Notes under the pieces: generated by a model
What the model was told of the DNA's origin: nothing
Database searches by the model: none
Seen by the model: only the letters and a program-made list of their open reading frames with translations
Position numbers and translations under genes: made by a program
Origin: Dermanyssus gallinae
Taxonomy: Eukaryota > Arthropoda > Arachnida > Mesostigmata > Dermanyssidae
NCBI GenBank assembly: GCA_003439945.1
Contig: QVRM01005378.1
Coordinates: forward strand, 1,141,501 to 1,205,500
DNA length: 64,000 bases
Reading direction: 5' to 3'
Part shown: positions 46,048 to 64,000 of the stretch, in pieces
How the letters are laid out: every line of letters starts with the position of its first letter
Position numbering within the stretch: the stretch's first letter is position 1

Positions 46048-48114
46048 AACAACAACAACGACGACGACGACGATGTCGACGACGGAACAAAGAACAACAT
46101 ATCATCAGCTGGTGGTGGTGGTAGGTGGTTTCCCCTGGCTGGTGTTAGTTATGTTACTGCATTATCATCATGTCAAAGTAATCAAGCAGTTTTGGTGCTG
46201 CTGTTGTTGATGTTGTTGCCTTGTTGGTGTAGTTGTTCGTCTCTCGTCGTGTCCCAAGGTAGTCTGTCTAAAGCCTAGCCTAGAATCTTAGTGAATACAG
46301 ATCAACCCACCGACAGACCCACCTATATATATATATGGCTATCTAGTTGTCGACTACTACTTATTTCGCCTACGGACGGACAAGTTGTGCTCGTCATGGT
46401 GTGTTTGTTGTTGTTGTGATTGTGGTTGTGCGCTTGCGGTGGATGTAGTTGTTGTTGTTGATGTTGTTTTTGTTGTTGATGGTTGTTCTTCTTGTTTTAT
46501 TGTTGCTGGTTTTAGTTTAATGTTTGCTTTAGTTTAATTGTTGGTATTGTTGTTGTGGTTGTTGTTGTTGTTGTTGCTGATGTTAGACTCGAGTCCGTGT
46601 GCGACTGGCTGCTCAGTGGCTTGGCCAGTGAGTAGCTCGGCTCGGCAGAAGCTAAAATCGATATCACAAATACAAATTGCGAAGCAAAACCATCAATTGC
46701 TGCGATACAGATTTAAATGGGTGTAATGAAGACGACGACGACGTCGACGACAGCAGCAACAACAACAACAACAACAAGCACAGTCACAACAACAACAGCA
46801 ACAAACAGGACAACACCAACAACAACAACAACAACAACGGTGACATCCAGCGGATATGGATGCTGGCAATATTCTTGCAGCTGTTACTTATGCTGGTAGT
46901 TATGTCTAACGGCAAGATCCGAGTTTTGAGTACGTTCTTCTTTTCCGCCCAATCTTCCTTGCCACAACATTTTAACAACAACAGCGGCAGCGAAAGCTTC
47001 AACAATCACAACCGAGCTGTAACAACATGTTCTCGTTCTTTTCCATACTGTTGTTGTACTATAGCAGTTGTGGTTGTTGTTGTTATAACAGTTGTGGCTG
47101 TTGTTATTTATTGTTGCTGTGTTTGTTGTCGTTGACAACATAGCTCGTCCCGTGTTACCTCTTGCCTGTGTGCAGATATCTCTACTTGTCCCACCGGAGA
47201 TATAGAGTGAGACAGTTGACAGACAGATAGACAGGGAAAAGGGAGCAAAATCATATCGGAGTGTTCCATCTTCTTCGTGCCTGAAAACGAAGGCACGAAG
47301 ATGTAGAAACGTACCTATCTGGAAAACCACGGCAGCAGCAGCAACAGCGGTAGTGTTCTGCACAATACCGCGGGACTGATGGGTGATCAGCCAGCTGCCG
47401 TACCAGTAGAACGAGATTAAAACAGCATCAGCAACAAATAGATGATAGGTTAATTGAAATCGTTAAATTTGTCATCATCGTCGTCGTCGTCGTCGATTAG
47501 CAACTACGCTACCTCTTGAGGCTAGGAGACAAGCGGAGAAAAGCACTAGACACGAACTAGACTAGGCTGAGGTCCCATGTCCCACGGGCGGACAACATGT
47601 AGATGATGAACCCGGACAACAACAACAATAACAACATGATTAAATTGGACAACAACAACAATAACATGATTAAATTGGACAACAACAACAACAACAACAT
47701 GTTGAACTGAAGCCATCCACTTACCGCTGCCACTGCTTCTGCCACAGTGGCAAGGAAGCTTAATATTTTTTTTATTCAGCACCTTTCTACTCTCCGCGAA
47801 TCACCGACTTCAAGCTCCACCAATGATCATATGAACATTGCGAACAGCTTGACGCGCAGTCCGCATGTGCGACCGGTGAGGACGTGGGGGGGGGAGATAT
47901 CGCCTTAGTCTTTCGTCGTAGACACGACAAAGGATGCCAAAGGCTTGATGCGATGGATCCCAACTAACTAGTGATTGATTGGTTTCTTCATAGTTTTCTT
48001 CAAAGTTTCTTCACAGGACGAGCGACCTATGCGACGGCGCTTCTCTATACAGAAAACAAACAAGTCTTCGAGGTGTAACGAAGGACTGGTTTCGTCTGTC
48101 CACATGTCTATCTG
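45901..48114. repeat. CAA/CAG/TTG triplet-rich region
   Basis: Multiple AAC, GTT and GAC runs: 46015-46070, 46400-46590, 46740-46840, 46970-47120, 47615-47700. They create long but spurious Asn, Thr, Leu and Val frames on both strands. A signal-peptide-like stretch from ATG 46860 (MLAIFLQLLLMLVVMSNG) followed by a GTACGT donor at about 46931 is the only coding hint. Confidence 0.7.
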
Positions 48115-48238
48115 TCGAGCCCGGTGGCGTGGTGGCTTAAGTGGTTATGGGGGTCGTCCGTCTATGAAGCAATGTGAAAAACAGTTCCGTGGACGTTAAA
48201 TCTTGGCTGAGGGTCAGCCCGAAAACTTTACTTACTTT
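48115..48238 (+). mobile_element. tRNA-derived SINE (family A), copy 3, internally deleted
   Basis: Flanked by a perfect 13-bp duplication ACATGTCTATCTG (48102-48114, 48239-48251). It keeps GAGCCCGGTGGCGTGGTGGC, jumps to TTATGGGGGTCGTCCG, and then follows the family body to CAGCCCGAAAACTTTACTTAC. The anticodon-like part and box B are gone. Confidence 0.9.
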
Positions 48239-48848
48239 ACATGTCTATCTGGCTGTCTCTCTCTGAGTGTGGGTGTGTGAATGCATATGCTTAATACACG
48301 TATTTCTTTCTGTACATGGAGGTGTGCTCCTCTCATGCTCAATGTACATGTGCACACTATCAAAAGATAGATCTGGCGATAAGCGCATAAACTCGACCCG
48401 TTTTTGTTGTTATCATTGTTGTTGTTATTACTGCTGTTACGACGACAACGACGACTTCTACTACTACTACTGTTATGTTTGTTTGTTGATGTCATCGCCG
48501 CCTATGTGTGTGTGAATCGTCGGTCTCTCAGCCGATCGGTGTGAAGGACCTGTCAACTTCGAGGACCTAACTGCAAGCGAGTGCACTTCAACTACTTCAA
48601 CTATTACTGCTACTACAATAACTTGAGTTACTACGTGTTCTATATCTACTACTGCTGCTGCTGCTACAAGTACTTCTACGTTTACTGTGCGACTACTACA
48701 GACTTCAGCTTCAATCAGGAGAGGAAAGTGTCCCGAGTGAAGGACGAGGTAAGTGTCCGAATGGAATTGCTGAAATTGCTGAATTGTATGCAATGAAAAT
48801 GGAAAAGCTAACGTCAAATTGTGATCGTCTATTGATGAAGATTGCCCA

Positions 48849-48849
<1 letters not shown>

Positions 48850-48917
<68 letters not shown>
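48850..48917. repeat. (CT)n(AT)n compound microsatellite
   Basis: CT dinucleotides to about 48892, then AT dinucleotides. Upstream, TAC/TTG runs cover 48400-48700, and GACGAG|GTAAGT at 48748 is a strong orphan donor. Confidence 0.93.
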
Positions 48918-53516
<4,599 letters not shown>

Positions 53517-53598
<82 letters not shown>

Positions 53599-53717
53599 AG
53601 TGTTTACGTTCTGTTGCTGTTACGCTCATAAAATCCAACAAATTCAGGAAAATGTGCATTTCTTGGGGATTATGTTATTAGCAAACCAATGATGGTTCTA
53701 TGTGTAATATGATTACC

Positions 53718-53803
<86 letters not shown>

Positions 53804-53806
53804 TGT
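53517..53806. repeat. pair of long (AT)n arrays
   Basis: Arrays at 53517-53592 and 53718-53806, the second broken by TGTGTGTATAC. A 125-bp unique spacer separates them. Confidence 0.95.
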
Positions 53807-56800
53807 ATACATATATTTTTGTGTATATGTATATAAGTATGTGTGCAACAGTTGATGTGTACGTGGGTGGATGGAACGTCCGCATAGTTGCTTGTCGGTG
53901 GAAGCAGCTTTAACAGCGTTGACGAGCGTCCCAGGCTGGCCTGTGCCGGCGCGCCTCCTTACCTCAGCGGCAGAAAGATGATGCTCCCACACCGATGGGT
54001 GGGCGATGCCTGATGCATCTTACGCGAACGAAAAAAATGAGGTACCTATGGTGGCAGTGGTGGTCATTAACAGGCACGCGCGTCATCCGTGCACGCCCCT
54101 GCAATTAATGCTCCACCTTTTGACGTGTCTGACTGCGTGTCACCGTCGCGTCGGGTCGGCATGAAAGGAAGGGATCTATCTCAGTTTCCCTTGGTTTCTC
54201 TCTGGATTTTTGTTTCTTATTCTCCTCAGCTCTTTCTCGTTAATGTGTAATTGACTGTGGCTACCACAACAACAGCAGCAGCAGCAATAGGGACGGTCCC
54301 GATAGTTGGAGCAGGGCTAGATTGCGGAAGGGTAGTAGTATGCGGTTAAAATATCACTATGTCAGGCTAGCAGTGTTTCCTTGCGTAGCGCTAAGAATGA
54401 TTGCATTTCTCTCGCTATATACGAGTATCGTCATATCTAATACTATTTCAAGCATATATATATATATATATTTCCGTGTACCACTTGTGTATATATATAT
54501 ATACTATGGATTTAGATGATGGTAGCCTCAGACGGCACACATCACTCGAGTAACTACTGTTCAACGCGAGCCCGGACAATGTTCGGTATTAGTCGTTTGA
54601 TTTTTCCCCGTTGGACATCAATCAACAATCAATGAGAGCTGATCTCTTTTAGCTGCTAGTAGTTCTGATTTTTCGGGTTTCTTTTTGCTACGAGTAGTAA
54701 GTACATCGGTGTTGTTGATGATGCCGCGGGTTCCAATGCTGATGCTCATCGTGCTGATGAGAGTGCTTATGGCGAACACAGAAAACTAAGATAGGGGCAT
54801 TTTCTGTTCGTGTTTTGCTCGCTTGTTCTGGCTGTTCTACTTCTGGTCGTTATGGTAAAAGTGGTTATAGTTTGTAGTCGTTGAAAGAAAAATAGTAATA
54901 ATAACTATAATAATGGACGTAGGCGCTAGCTGTCGTTGTTGTCACCGGCGCTGTTGTCTCTGACTGTGGCCTCCAGTGGTTTGGCTAACTGCTCGGCTTC
55001 GTGGCTTCAAACGTGCTAGCTTCTGGCTTGTGGTGTGCTGGATCGATAAATCGACCTGAGGTTCGATGCCGGGGGTGTCTGGCCGAGGTCCACCTATTTC
55101 TTGTGCTCGAGCACAATAGGAGTGCATGAGTTACGTATCGGGGAAAATGTGACGCGACACTTCGGTGGCAGCGCATCTGGGTGTGATGGCGTGCTTGGCA
55201 GCACACTATGCTGTCACGAGGATTTGTAGTTGTCGGTGTTGTCGTTGATTTTATTTGTTTAGAAACATTTCCGAACATAGCCGGAAACTTTCCACCTGCT
55301 GTAACAACAAGCCGAAGCGACCGATAGCGTCGTGAAAAGTCCTACTATCCAGGCAATACCCGGAAGCATCCCTTCTCTGGCCCTCTGAAGTAACTACCTG
55401 AAGTAATTGAATTTCCCGGTTGGTAGGTCACCGACATACACATGCCCACACCGAGGATATTTCGACCGTAGTTAGTTGGAAAAGAGTATATTGTTGTTGT
55501 TTTCGGATATCGGATCGATACGAGACTTGTTATCGTCATGCTTGGTGTACGTTTGTGCGGGAATCGCGTTCTGAGGTGACCAGCCGTGTTCATCTCATAC
55601 CGTTCAAGTTATGCGTGGCGTCTGTTTTTTGCGTCCAGCTTGTAAGCGAAGATAAGCGCATGAATCTACTTGCAACATTCCTGATCTACTTTCAACATAG
55701 TTGCTACGGCCGCGGCTACGGTTCTACTGTCGTTTTTGCCATTGTCCATTGCCTCTCTTGCTGACAATGGTGGCGTATGCCGTCCTTAGCGCGGTGCTGC
55801 GGTAGCTCGTCGTCGAATGAATCAAATCACGCCCTCAGTGCGACATTGATGATGAAGTCATTGCTTCTGCTATTACTGCTGTTGTTGTTGTTGTTGTTGT
55901 TGCCGTCGTCCACGACAGGAACAACAATGACAACAGCAACAGGCACAGCCCTCATTAACAGCAACAACAACAAGAATGCCAAAATCTTCATCATCATCAC
56001 AACAACAACAACAATAATAGCCGCTGCTGGCCGGTGGTTAGTATACGGCGTGCCAGCTCAATAGCCCCGTGGCCTTCTGCGTATTGCTGTTGTTGTTTAT
56101 ATTATATATAGCTCATGTCATTGGTTCCTTATGGTAGTAGTATTGTTTGCCAGTAGCTAGTGGCTTTTCGAGGTGTCGACCGATGGTTGGCGTTTGGGTG
56201 CTTAGCTTTTCTTTGCAATGGTGCTTTCTACACGGTGACGTTGTTGTTGTTGTCTTCGTCGCCGCGACACCGAAGAACAACACACAACGGACATCATATT
56301 GTTTATGTTTCGTTTCTTTCTAAGATGTTGTTCTGTTGTCGCCTCGGCGCGGCGGGATCTGCATCTGCAAACGTTGTGCTAAGCAGAGAACATATGAAAA
56401 CGAAGAGGAAGAGTTAGAAATATCGGATACCCGAGACCGCGGATAGACAGCGCTTGTGTGTGTGAGTCCTTCTTGCTGTCGCTGCTGATGTTGTGGTGGT
56501 ATCTCTTATATCAACAATGCAGCCGACATTTCATACAGACCGACAATTACAGGCGTTCAGAAAACCTTAGTGAGACGGACCCTCAGCAGCGAAATCGTGA
56601 GACGTGAGAGCCAGCAGCTGGGGGCTCGGAGGTAAATGTCTCTCTGTCTGTCTGTCTAACTTTGCTTTGCCTAATCGACGTTAGCGTTGTCGGTCCACTC
56701 GGACGAGCGAATTTTTAAGACGGAGCTCCCTCTCTGTGCAAATATATACGAGTATTTATTACCCTCTCCCGCCATAATCGCCCTCTGGCGGGCTCTGGGC

Positions 56801-56854
56801 AATCAAAACAAGAGCTCAAGGAAGCGCGCAAATACTTTCGTAACAACCCAATAA

Positions 56855-56858
<4 letters not shown>
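53807..56858. other. gene-free spacer, triplet-rich
   Basis: Mixed unique and CAG/CAA/TTG-rich sequence (54275-54290, 55870-56030). Small AT tracts at 54455-54472 and 54490-54505. No coding region recognised on either strand. Confidence 0.55.

Positions 56859-56946
<88 letters not shown>
56859..56946. repeat. (AT)n array
   Basis: About 44 AT units with one GT interruption. Confidence 0.95.
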
Positions 56947-56949
<3 letters not shown>

Positions 56950-57549
56950 CGCATGTTGTGATTACAACGAAGTGTTGTCGCTTCCTCATTGCATACAAGG
57001 GAGTGACTTTACTGCTCTCTACGCAGCGTCGTGTCTTCCCACGCAAACAACTGCAGAATGATGACTTCAGACATTCTGTTTTTTTTCACCGCATTCGCCG
57101 GCCTAAGGCGCACTGTTCAAACTAATAAGAATAATGCGTACCGGATGCAATACAATGATGCAATTGACTTTAATTAATCGAAGTGTTGTAAATAGTAGAA
57201 CAGTTAGCGTACTGCGATTCAATGAGACTCATCTTTGCATTGAGCGTTTAAATTATATATATATAGAAAATATTGTGATAATTTATTAACCATTTACAAT
57301 ACGTTTGCACACTCGGCAGTGCTCGCCTTAATAAAAATGGTGGTAAAAAGGTGTCACGTGAAGTTAAGAGTCAGTTGTCCGTGTCCTTGCTTGATGGTAG
57401 CCCCCGCTCTTATGGACCCGGTGCGAGTGGTATATCCTCAAGGTTCCTTGCAAAGTTAAAACGGTGAGATCCATAAGACTCCTCTTCGTGACGCCGAGCC
57501 CCAAGAGCGTCTCTTTAAAGAGCCCGGTTTTGTATACGTTCGACATCCG

Positions 57550-57584
<35 letters not shown>

Positions 57585-58922
57585 AGAAGGGTTAACAAAT
57601 TTGAATACTATCTTACAGCTCTAGCGCAAACAGAAAATTCGATCTGTATATTGACACGTATTCGTCACGTGCCCAGTAGTCAGTCGGCCGCAAGGCTTAA
57701 ACTCGCCGAAAACCGGTACATACGTAGTTCTTTGTTGGTTCTCGCGGGAAAACAGAAACCCGTGCACCCGTGTGCTCTTTACAGATGAAGCTTTGTCTAC
57801 ACAAGCGAACACATTTAGTGCACACAATTGTGTGGGGGGCGAACGAAGGCCCGCGTACGACTCACCCGCATCGCTCGACCAGAATCGCTTCTCTCTCTGT
57901 CTCGTAAATTCCGCTGCGCTAGTGAATGATGAACATGAGGTACTTTATAGGCGTCCCGCGTAAAGATTCAATGGAGAAACGTACCACACACAGTTTTAAG
58001 CAGGACATTATCAGAACTGCTTGCTGGTAGATGTTCTTGTAGTAGGAGGTATTCGCTCAAGGGAGGTATTTGCTCGAGGGAGGTATTTGCTCAAGGGCGA
58101 GGTTCCAGCACGATGGAGCACCACCGCCTAGACGCTACCTCGGACGGGGATCGATCGATCGATGGATTGGCCGATGCTAACCCCAATCCCCCGGAGTTGG
58201 GCGGCGCGGGGGGGGGGGGGGGTGTACACAGATCATGCGCATAGAAACGAAACATGAGCTACTACTACTACGCCTAATACGTTGAATGTACGCATCGGAT
58301 CTACGTTCGCAGATGGATTCTCGATTTTGACTCGATGGTTACAAGTGGAGCGCTACAGCAGTGTATGTATGCCGTGTCGTGTCGTATACACGCACGTCGT
58401 CTGCATGGGCTGTACGTCGCTCTACGTTCGTATTCGATACACGTACATCTCGGTCCGGCCGACCTCAGCTGCTTCTGCTTCTGCATATCTAAGACGTGTA
58501 AGAGGCCGCAAATGCCGCAGCGCTGACAACCGCGTGTGCCGCCGCTGCTGCCGCGCTCTTCTGGTACGGATGGTTTATGCTGACTGATAACTAACGTGTA
58601 TAGACGTACACACGTATACAGATAGATAGATAGAGAGAGGGAGAGAAAGAGAGTACGTTCGGATAGCGCATACAGCCAGCCGTCTCCAGCCAGGCCACCG
58701 TATGATCTGATCTGGCCAGACGACGACGACAACGACAACAACAACAACAATAACAACGCCTTAGACAACGCAAAAGCAAGCGGCGTGGCGATTTTGTCCA
58801 CTCGTGTGTGCACTTGGCCTCGACTCGTGGCTTTGAGAAGAAAGACGATGGATCCAGCCGAATCAGATGAGTCAAACGGCACCCCGTCGTCGTCGTCGTC
58901 GCCGCCGCCGTCGTCGTCGTCG

Positions 58923-58984
<62 letters not shown>

Positions 58985-59376
58985 GCCGTTGTTGTTGTTG
59001 TCGTCGTCGTCTCTATGGTTTGGTGGAGTAAAGTTCTCTCTTCGCCCGGCCGGACAGTACGCAAGCAGCGTCCTTTGCGTCGAGCTCCAGTCGCCCCCGC
59101 AGTCGGCCAGTGGAAAAACAACACCACCATTACTGCCAACAACAACAACAATGGCGATGATGACAACAACAACAATGACGATGACGACAACAACAACAAC
59201 AATGACGATGACGACAACAACAATGACGATGATGTTGACAATACCAACAACAACAACAAAAACAACTACAATAATATAACAACGCTTATGGTTTCTAGCA
59301 GCAGCAGCAACGGGCGTCCACCAAGGTCACGGCAAAAATTAGCTTAATGCAATCAAAGCTACGTGACGTACACGCG
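56947..59376. other. gene-free spacer with GTC/GTT/CAA arrays
   Basis: (AT)n at 57550-57578, a near-repeat of GGGAGGTATT(C/T)GCTC (58045-58100), a G13-type homopolymer (58210-58222), and a long GTC/GTT block (58885-59010) followed by CAA/GAC runs (59120-59275). Frames over these blocks encode homopolymers only. Confidence 0.6.
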
Positions 59377-59413
<37 letters not shown>

Positions 59414-59414
59414 A

Positions 59415-59572
59415 TTGGTGGTACCTTGTTAAACCTGTCATCTGGTGATCGCAGATCGTCTGCCTTCTTTGAACAACGTCCGGATCTTGACATACACCGT
59501 GGAAACGCAGCGTCCGTTCGGGGCACACTTCTAAAGTGGTGTTTGTCTAGCCTAGAAGATATGGACACGTGA
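59415..59572 (+). pseudogene. retroelement 3'-end scrap between AT arrays
   Basis: One open frame reads GTLLNLSSGDRRSSAFFEQ, then QRPDLDIHRGNAASVRGTLL and KWCLSSLEDMDT to TGA (59570-59572). It is collinear with the last 48 codons of the copy ending at 10040. An AT array (59377-59404) lies just before it and another (59648-59708) lies 75 bp after it. Confidence 0.75.
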
Positions 59573-59645
59573 TAGTCAGTATACATGCGATCTAGGCGTA
59601 TCATAACATTATTGTCCATACCCATTGTGTGAAAAAAAGATATAT

Positions 59646-59647
<2 letters not shown>

Positions 59648-59708
<61 letters not shown>
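59648..59708. repeat. (AT)n array
   Basis: About 30 AT units, downstream of the retroelement scrap. Confidence 0.95.
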
Positions 59709-59710
<2 letters not shown>

Positions 59711-61364
59711 AGACATAAGGGGAGAGAGGAGAAGAGGCAAAGGCGAAAAAGGCAGATACATGCAATGTACAAAGCGCCAAAAGAGCTTGCATCTTGGAAA
59801 TTCGATTGAGCTGTAGGGATAGAAGAAATCGCATTGTTGCGGTTGTTGTTGTTGTTGTTGCTGCTGCTGGCACCACGGTTGCAGGCGGTGCGCTATTGTT
59901 TGTGGTGTTATTGATGTAGTGCTAAATTTGGAATGAACACAACTTGTTTCATCTGGTCTTGCATCTGGCCCTTGCAAGGCGGACTTGTACCTGTTGCGTA
60001 GGCTGGCCGTTACTCTTTCTCTCCTCTTTCTTGTTTTGTGGAATGGGTGCACACCTAAATGAACCAGCGAAGCATAAACAACAAGCAATAATCGTAATAA
60101 TAAAAACCATAACTATCGTAAACAAAAATACGTTACGTCGGCGTCGGTGAGTAACGGCACGGCGGCTTACGTGAATCAACCCAACGTCTTACTATCGTTA
60201 GTCTCCCCCTCTCTTTTTTTCTCTTTCACAATCGAAAAGATAAGATACACAAAACTGAAATGCTTGTCAGGCATCACATTATTCGTCTACTGTTTTCTTC
60301 TATTTTGTTGGTCATATATTTTTACTTAGCTGGCATTTCTTATGGTCGTCAATGGCCGTCAAACCTCCCAACTGAGCTAACCAGCTGGGTTACAGTAACA
60401 GCTTCATCTCCGCTTGGCGTACGCTACATTGTCATTCCTATTAGAGTGACGTATCTTGTTGATTGTGCTGTCGAGCCGACGACAAATTGAAGAGCCTTTT
60501 TAAAGATATGGATTTTCTGAGCCTTTTTAAAGGTCTAGATTTCCTGAGCCTTTTTAGAGATCTAGATTTATTTTTATTCTTTTGGTCAGCGCCGCTTTTT
60601 GAACTGTATTTGATGGGCGTAATGGTGCAAACACCAACGATGGTACTCAATGGCAGTTGTGTTCTCGTAATAGATGTAACTGCACGAGTGGCTTTTCTTA
60701 GTATTGGTAGTAGTAACAGCAATAGGAGCAGAAACAGAAGTGGTAGCATTCGGATCGGTTTATTGACACGACAGCTTTGCGAGAAACTTGCAGCCACTCT
60801 AGAAACGAGACCGTGTCAAGAAAAACACCTATGCGATGCGGCAACATGAGGCAAACCCCGACAGAAATGATTGAGCTACAAGCCGAAGAGCAAGAGAGAT
60901 CAATGTTTGCGTATCGCTTCAGCTTTTCTGCGCGCGATTCGATTAGCGCGGAAAACGAATCCCGCGTAAAGGATCATCAAGATCATCCGATCGACGAAGA
61001 TTCCGATCATGATACAGCAGACTCTAAGTTGACACGACTCGAGACTGACTCTATATGTTCTGAAGCTCTTGGACAACTAGGCTGCGGTCGTTTCAATTCA
61101 AAATAGTTTATTATTTTTTCAAACACACGCTTTTTACAGAACACCCATGTTTCCCACATTGTAGTATTTGCCATTCCAGTTATCTATAATATTATTAATC
61201 TTTATGGGCATGCTAATAGGAGGTTTAAACTGTATGGACGTATTATTAGGGGAATAGTAATACAAATAGTAATAATAATAATAATAATAACAACGTTTAT
61301 TTTTATTAACATGCACGGGGATCATGATTACTACTATATTAATTATATAATATTGTTTGTATTA
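59709..61364. other. spacer with weak coding hints
   Basis: Contains a GTT/CTG run (59839-59870), an orphan donor TCG|GTGAGTAAC (60148) and three tandem 27-bp units (60492-60572). A plus frame at 60777-61106 has a charged, non-repetitive composition (AEEQERSMFAYRFS, DHPIDEDSDHDTADSKL) and could be a terminal exon of an unseen gene. I do not recognise it and do not call a CDS. Confidence 0.45.
60492..60572. repeat. three 27-bp tandem units
   Basis: GAGCCTTTTTAAAGATATGG starts at 60492 and is repeated with changes at 60519 and 60546. The period is a multiple of three, so one plus frame stays open across it. Confidence 0.92.

Positions 61365-64000
<2,636 letters not shown>

Noticed and set aside
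45958..47363. Long Asn/Thr/Val/Leu ORFs on both strands, including a 159-codon and a 152-codon frame
   Set aside because: They are built on AAC/GTT triplet runs, open on both strands at once, with no recognisable domain.
57410..57460. Possible third SINE-B tail
   Set aside because: Only a short TATCCTCAAGGTTCC-like match; the tail order seen in other copies is missing.
57579..57788. Possible retroviral-type gag fragment
   Set aside because: A vague resemblance over a short stretch only; no zinc knuckle, protease, RT or LTR found nearby.
58591..59347. A 224-codon minus frame and a 164-codon plus frame
   Set aside because: Both run through the GTC/GTT and CAA/GAC arrays and encode Thr, Leu or Ser homopolymers; no non-repeat homology.

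Overview
The window is nuclear DNA from an invertebrate animal, most likely an arthropod. Genes are split by short GT-AG introns, spacers are packed with (AT)n and CAA/CAG/TTG repeats, and there are decayed mariner and non-LTR retrotransposon copies and tRNA-derived SINEs. A parasitiform mite would fit, but that is a guess from texture, not a species call. There is no operon, ribosome binding site, CRISPR array or bacterial signal. No new multi-gene system was found: the coding content is six single-copy housekeeping-type genes in repeat-rich spacer.

The left 40 kb holds six genes on strictly alternating strands. They are: the 3' part of a glycosyltransferase family 92 gene (1-1552, +); the p97 cofactor p47/NSFL1C (12692-2931, -, six exons, 463 aa); the spliceosomal cyclophilin CWC27 (14480-21823, +, nine exons, 585 aa); the TruB-like pseudouridine synthase TRUB2 (31193-24377, -, seven exons, 321 aa); the ER immunophilin FKBP2 (32502-36346, +, five exons, 138 aa); and ABITRAM/FAM206A (40036-37418, -, four exons, 216 aa). 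Exon borders were set by hand from splice consensus, reading phase and recalled family sequence, and every model except the truncated first one closes in frame from ATG to stop. The layout makes two head-to-head intergenic regions (12.7-14.5 kb and 31.2-32.5 kb) and three tail-to-tail ones.

Introns and spacers carry the mobile DNA. A retroelement 3' end (8.9-10.0 kb) is broken by a 300-bp SINE with a 13-bp target duplication. A relative of that retroelement lies antisense in the last CWC27 intron, and a third scrap lies at 59.4 kb between two AT arrays. A mariner relict lies between CWC27 and TRUB2, a LINE relict lies in TRUB2 intron 5, and another LINE relict lies at 61.4-62.5 kb. A second tRNA-derived SINE family has three copies (31.5, 44.7 and 48.1 kb).

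The right 24 kb (40-64 kb) has no gene I can support. It holds long AT arrays, triplet repeats, CCTA-type tandem repeats and the transposon scraps. It could be a large intron, a 5' regulatory region or plain intergenic DNA.

The genes do not form a pathway: protein quality control (p47), splicing (CWC27), RNA modification (TRUB2), ER folding (FKBP2), a small conserved protein of unsettled role (ABITRAM) and glycosylation (GT92). The best biological lead is that the predicted TRUB2 lacks the catalytic aspartate of its family.
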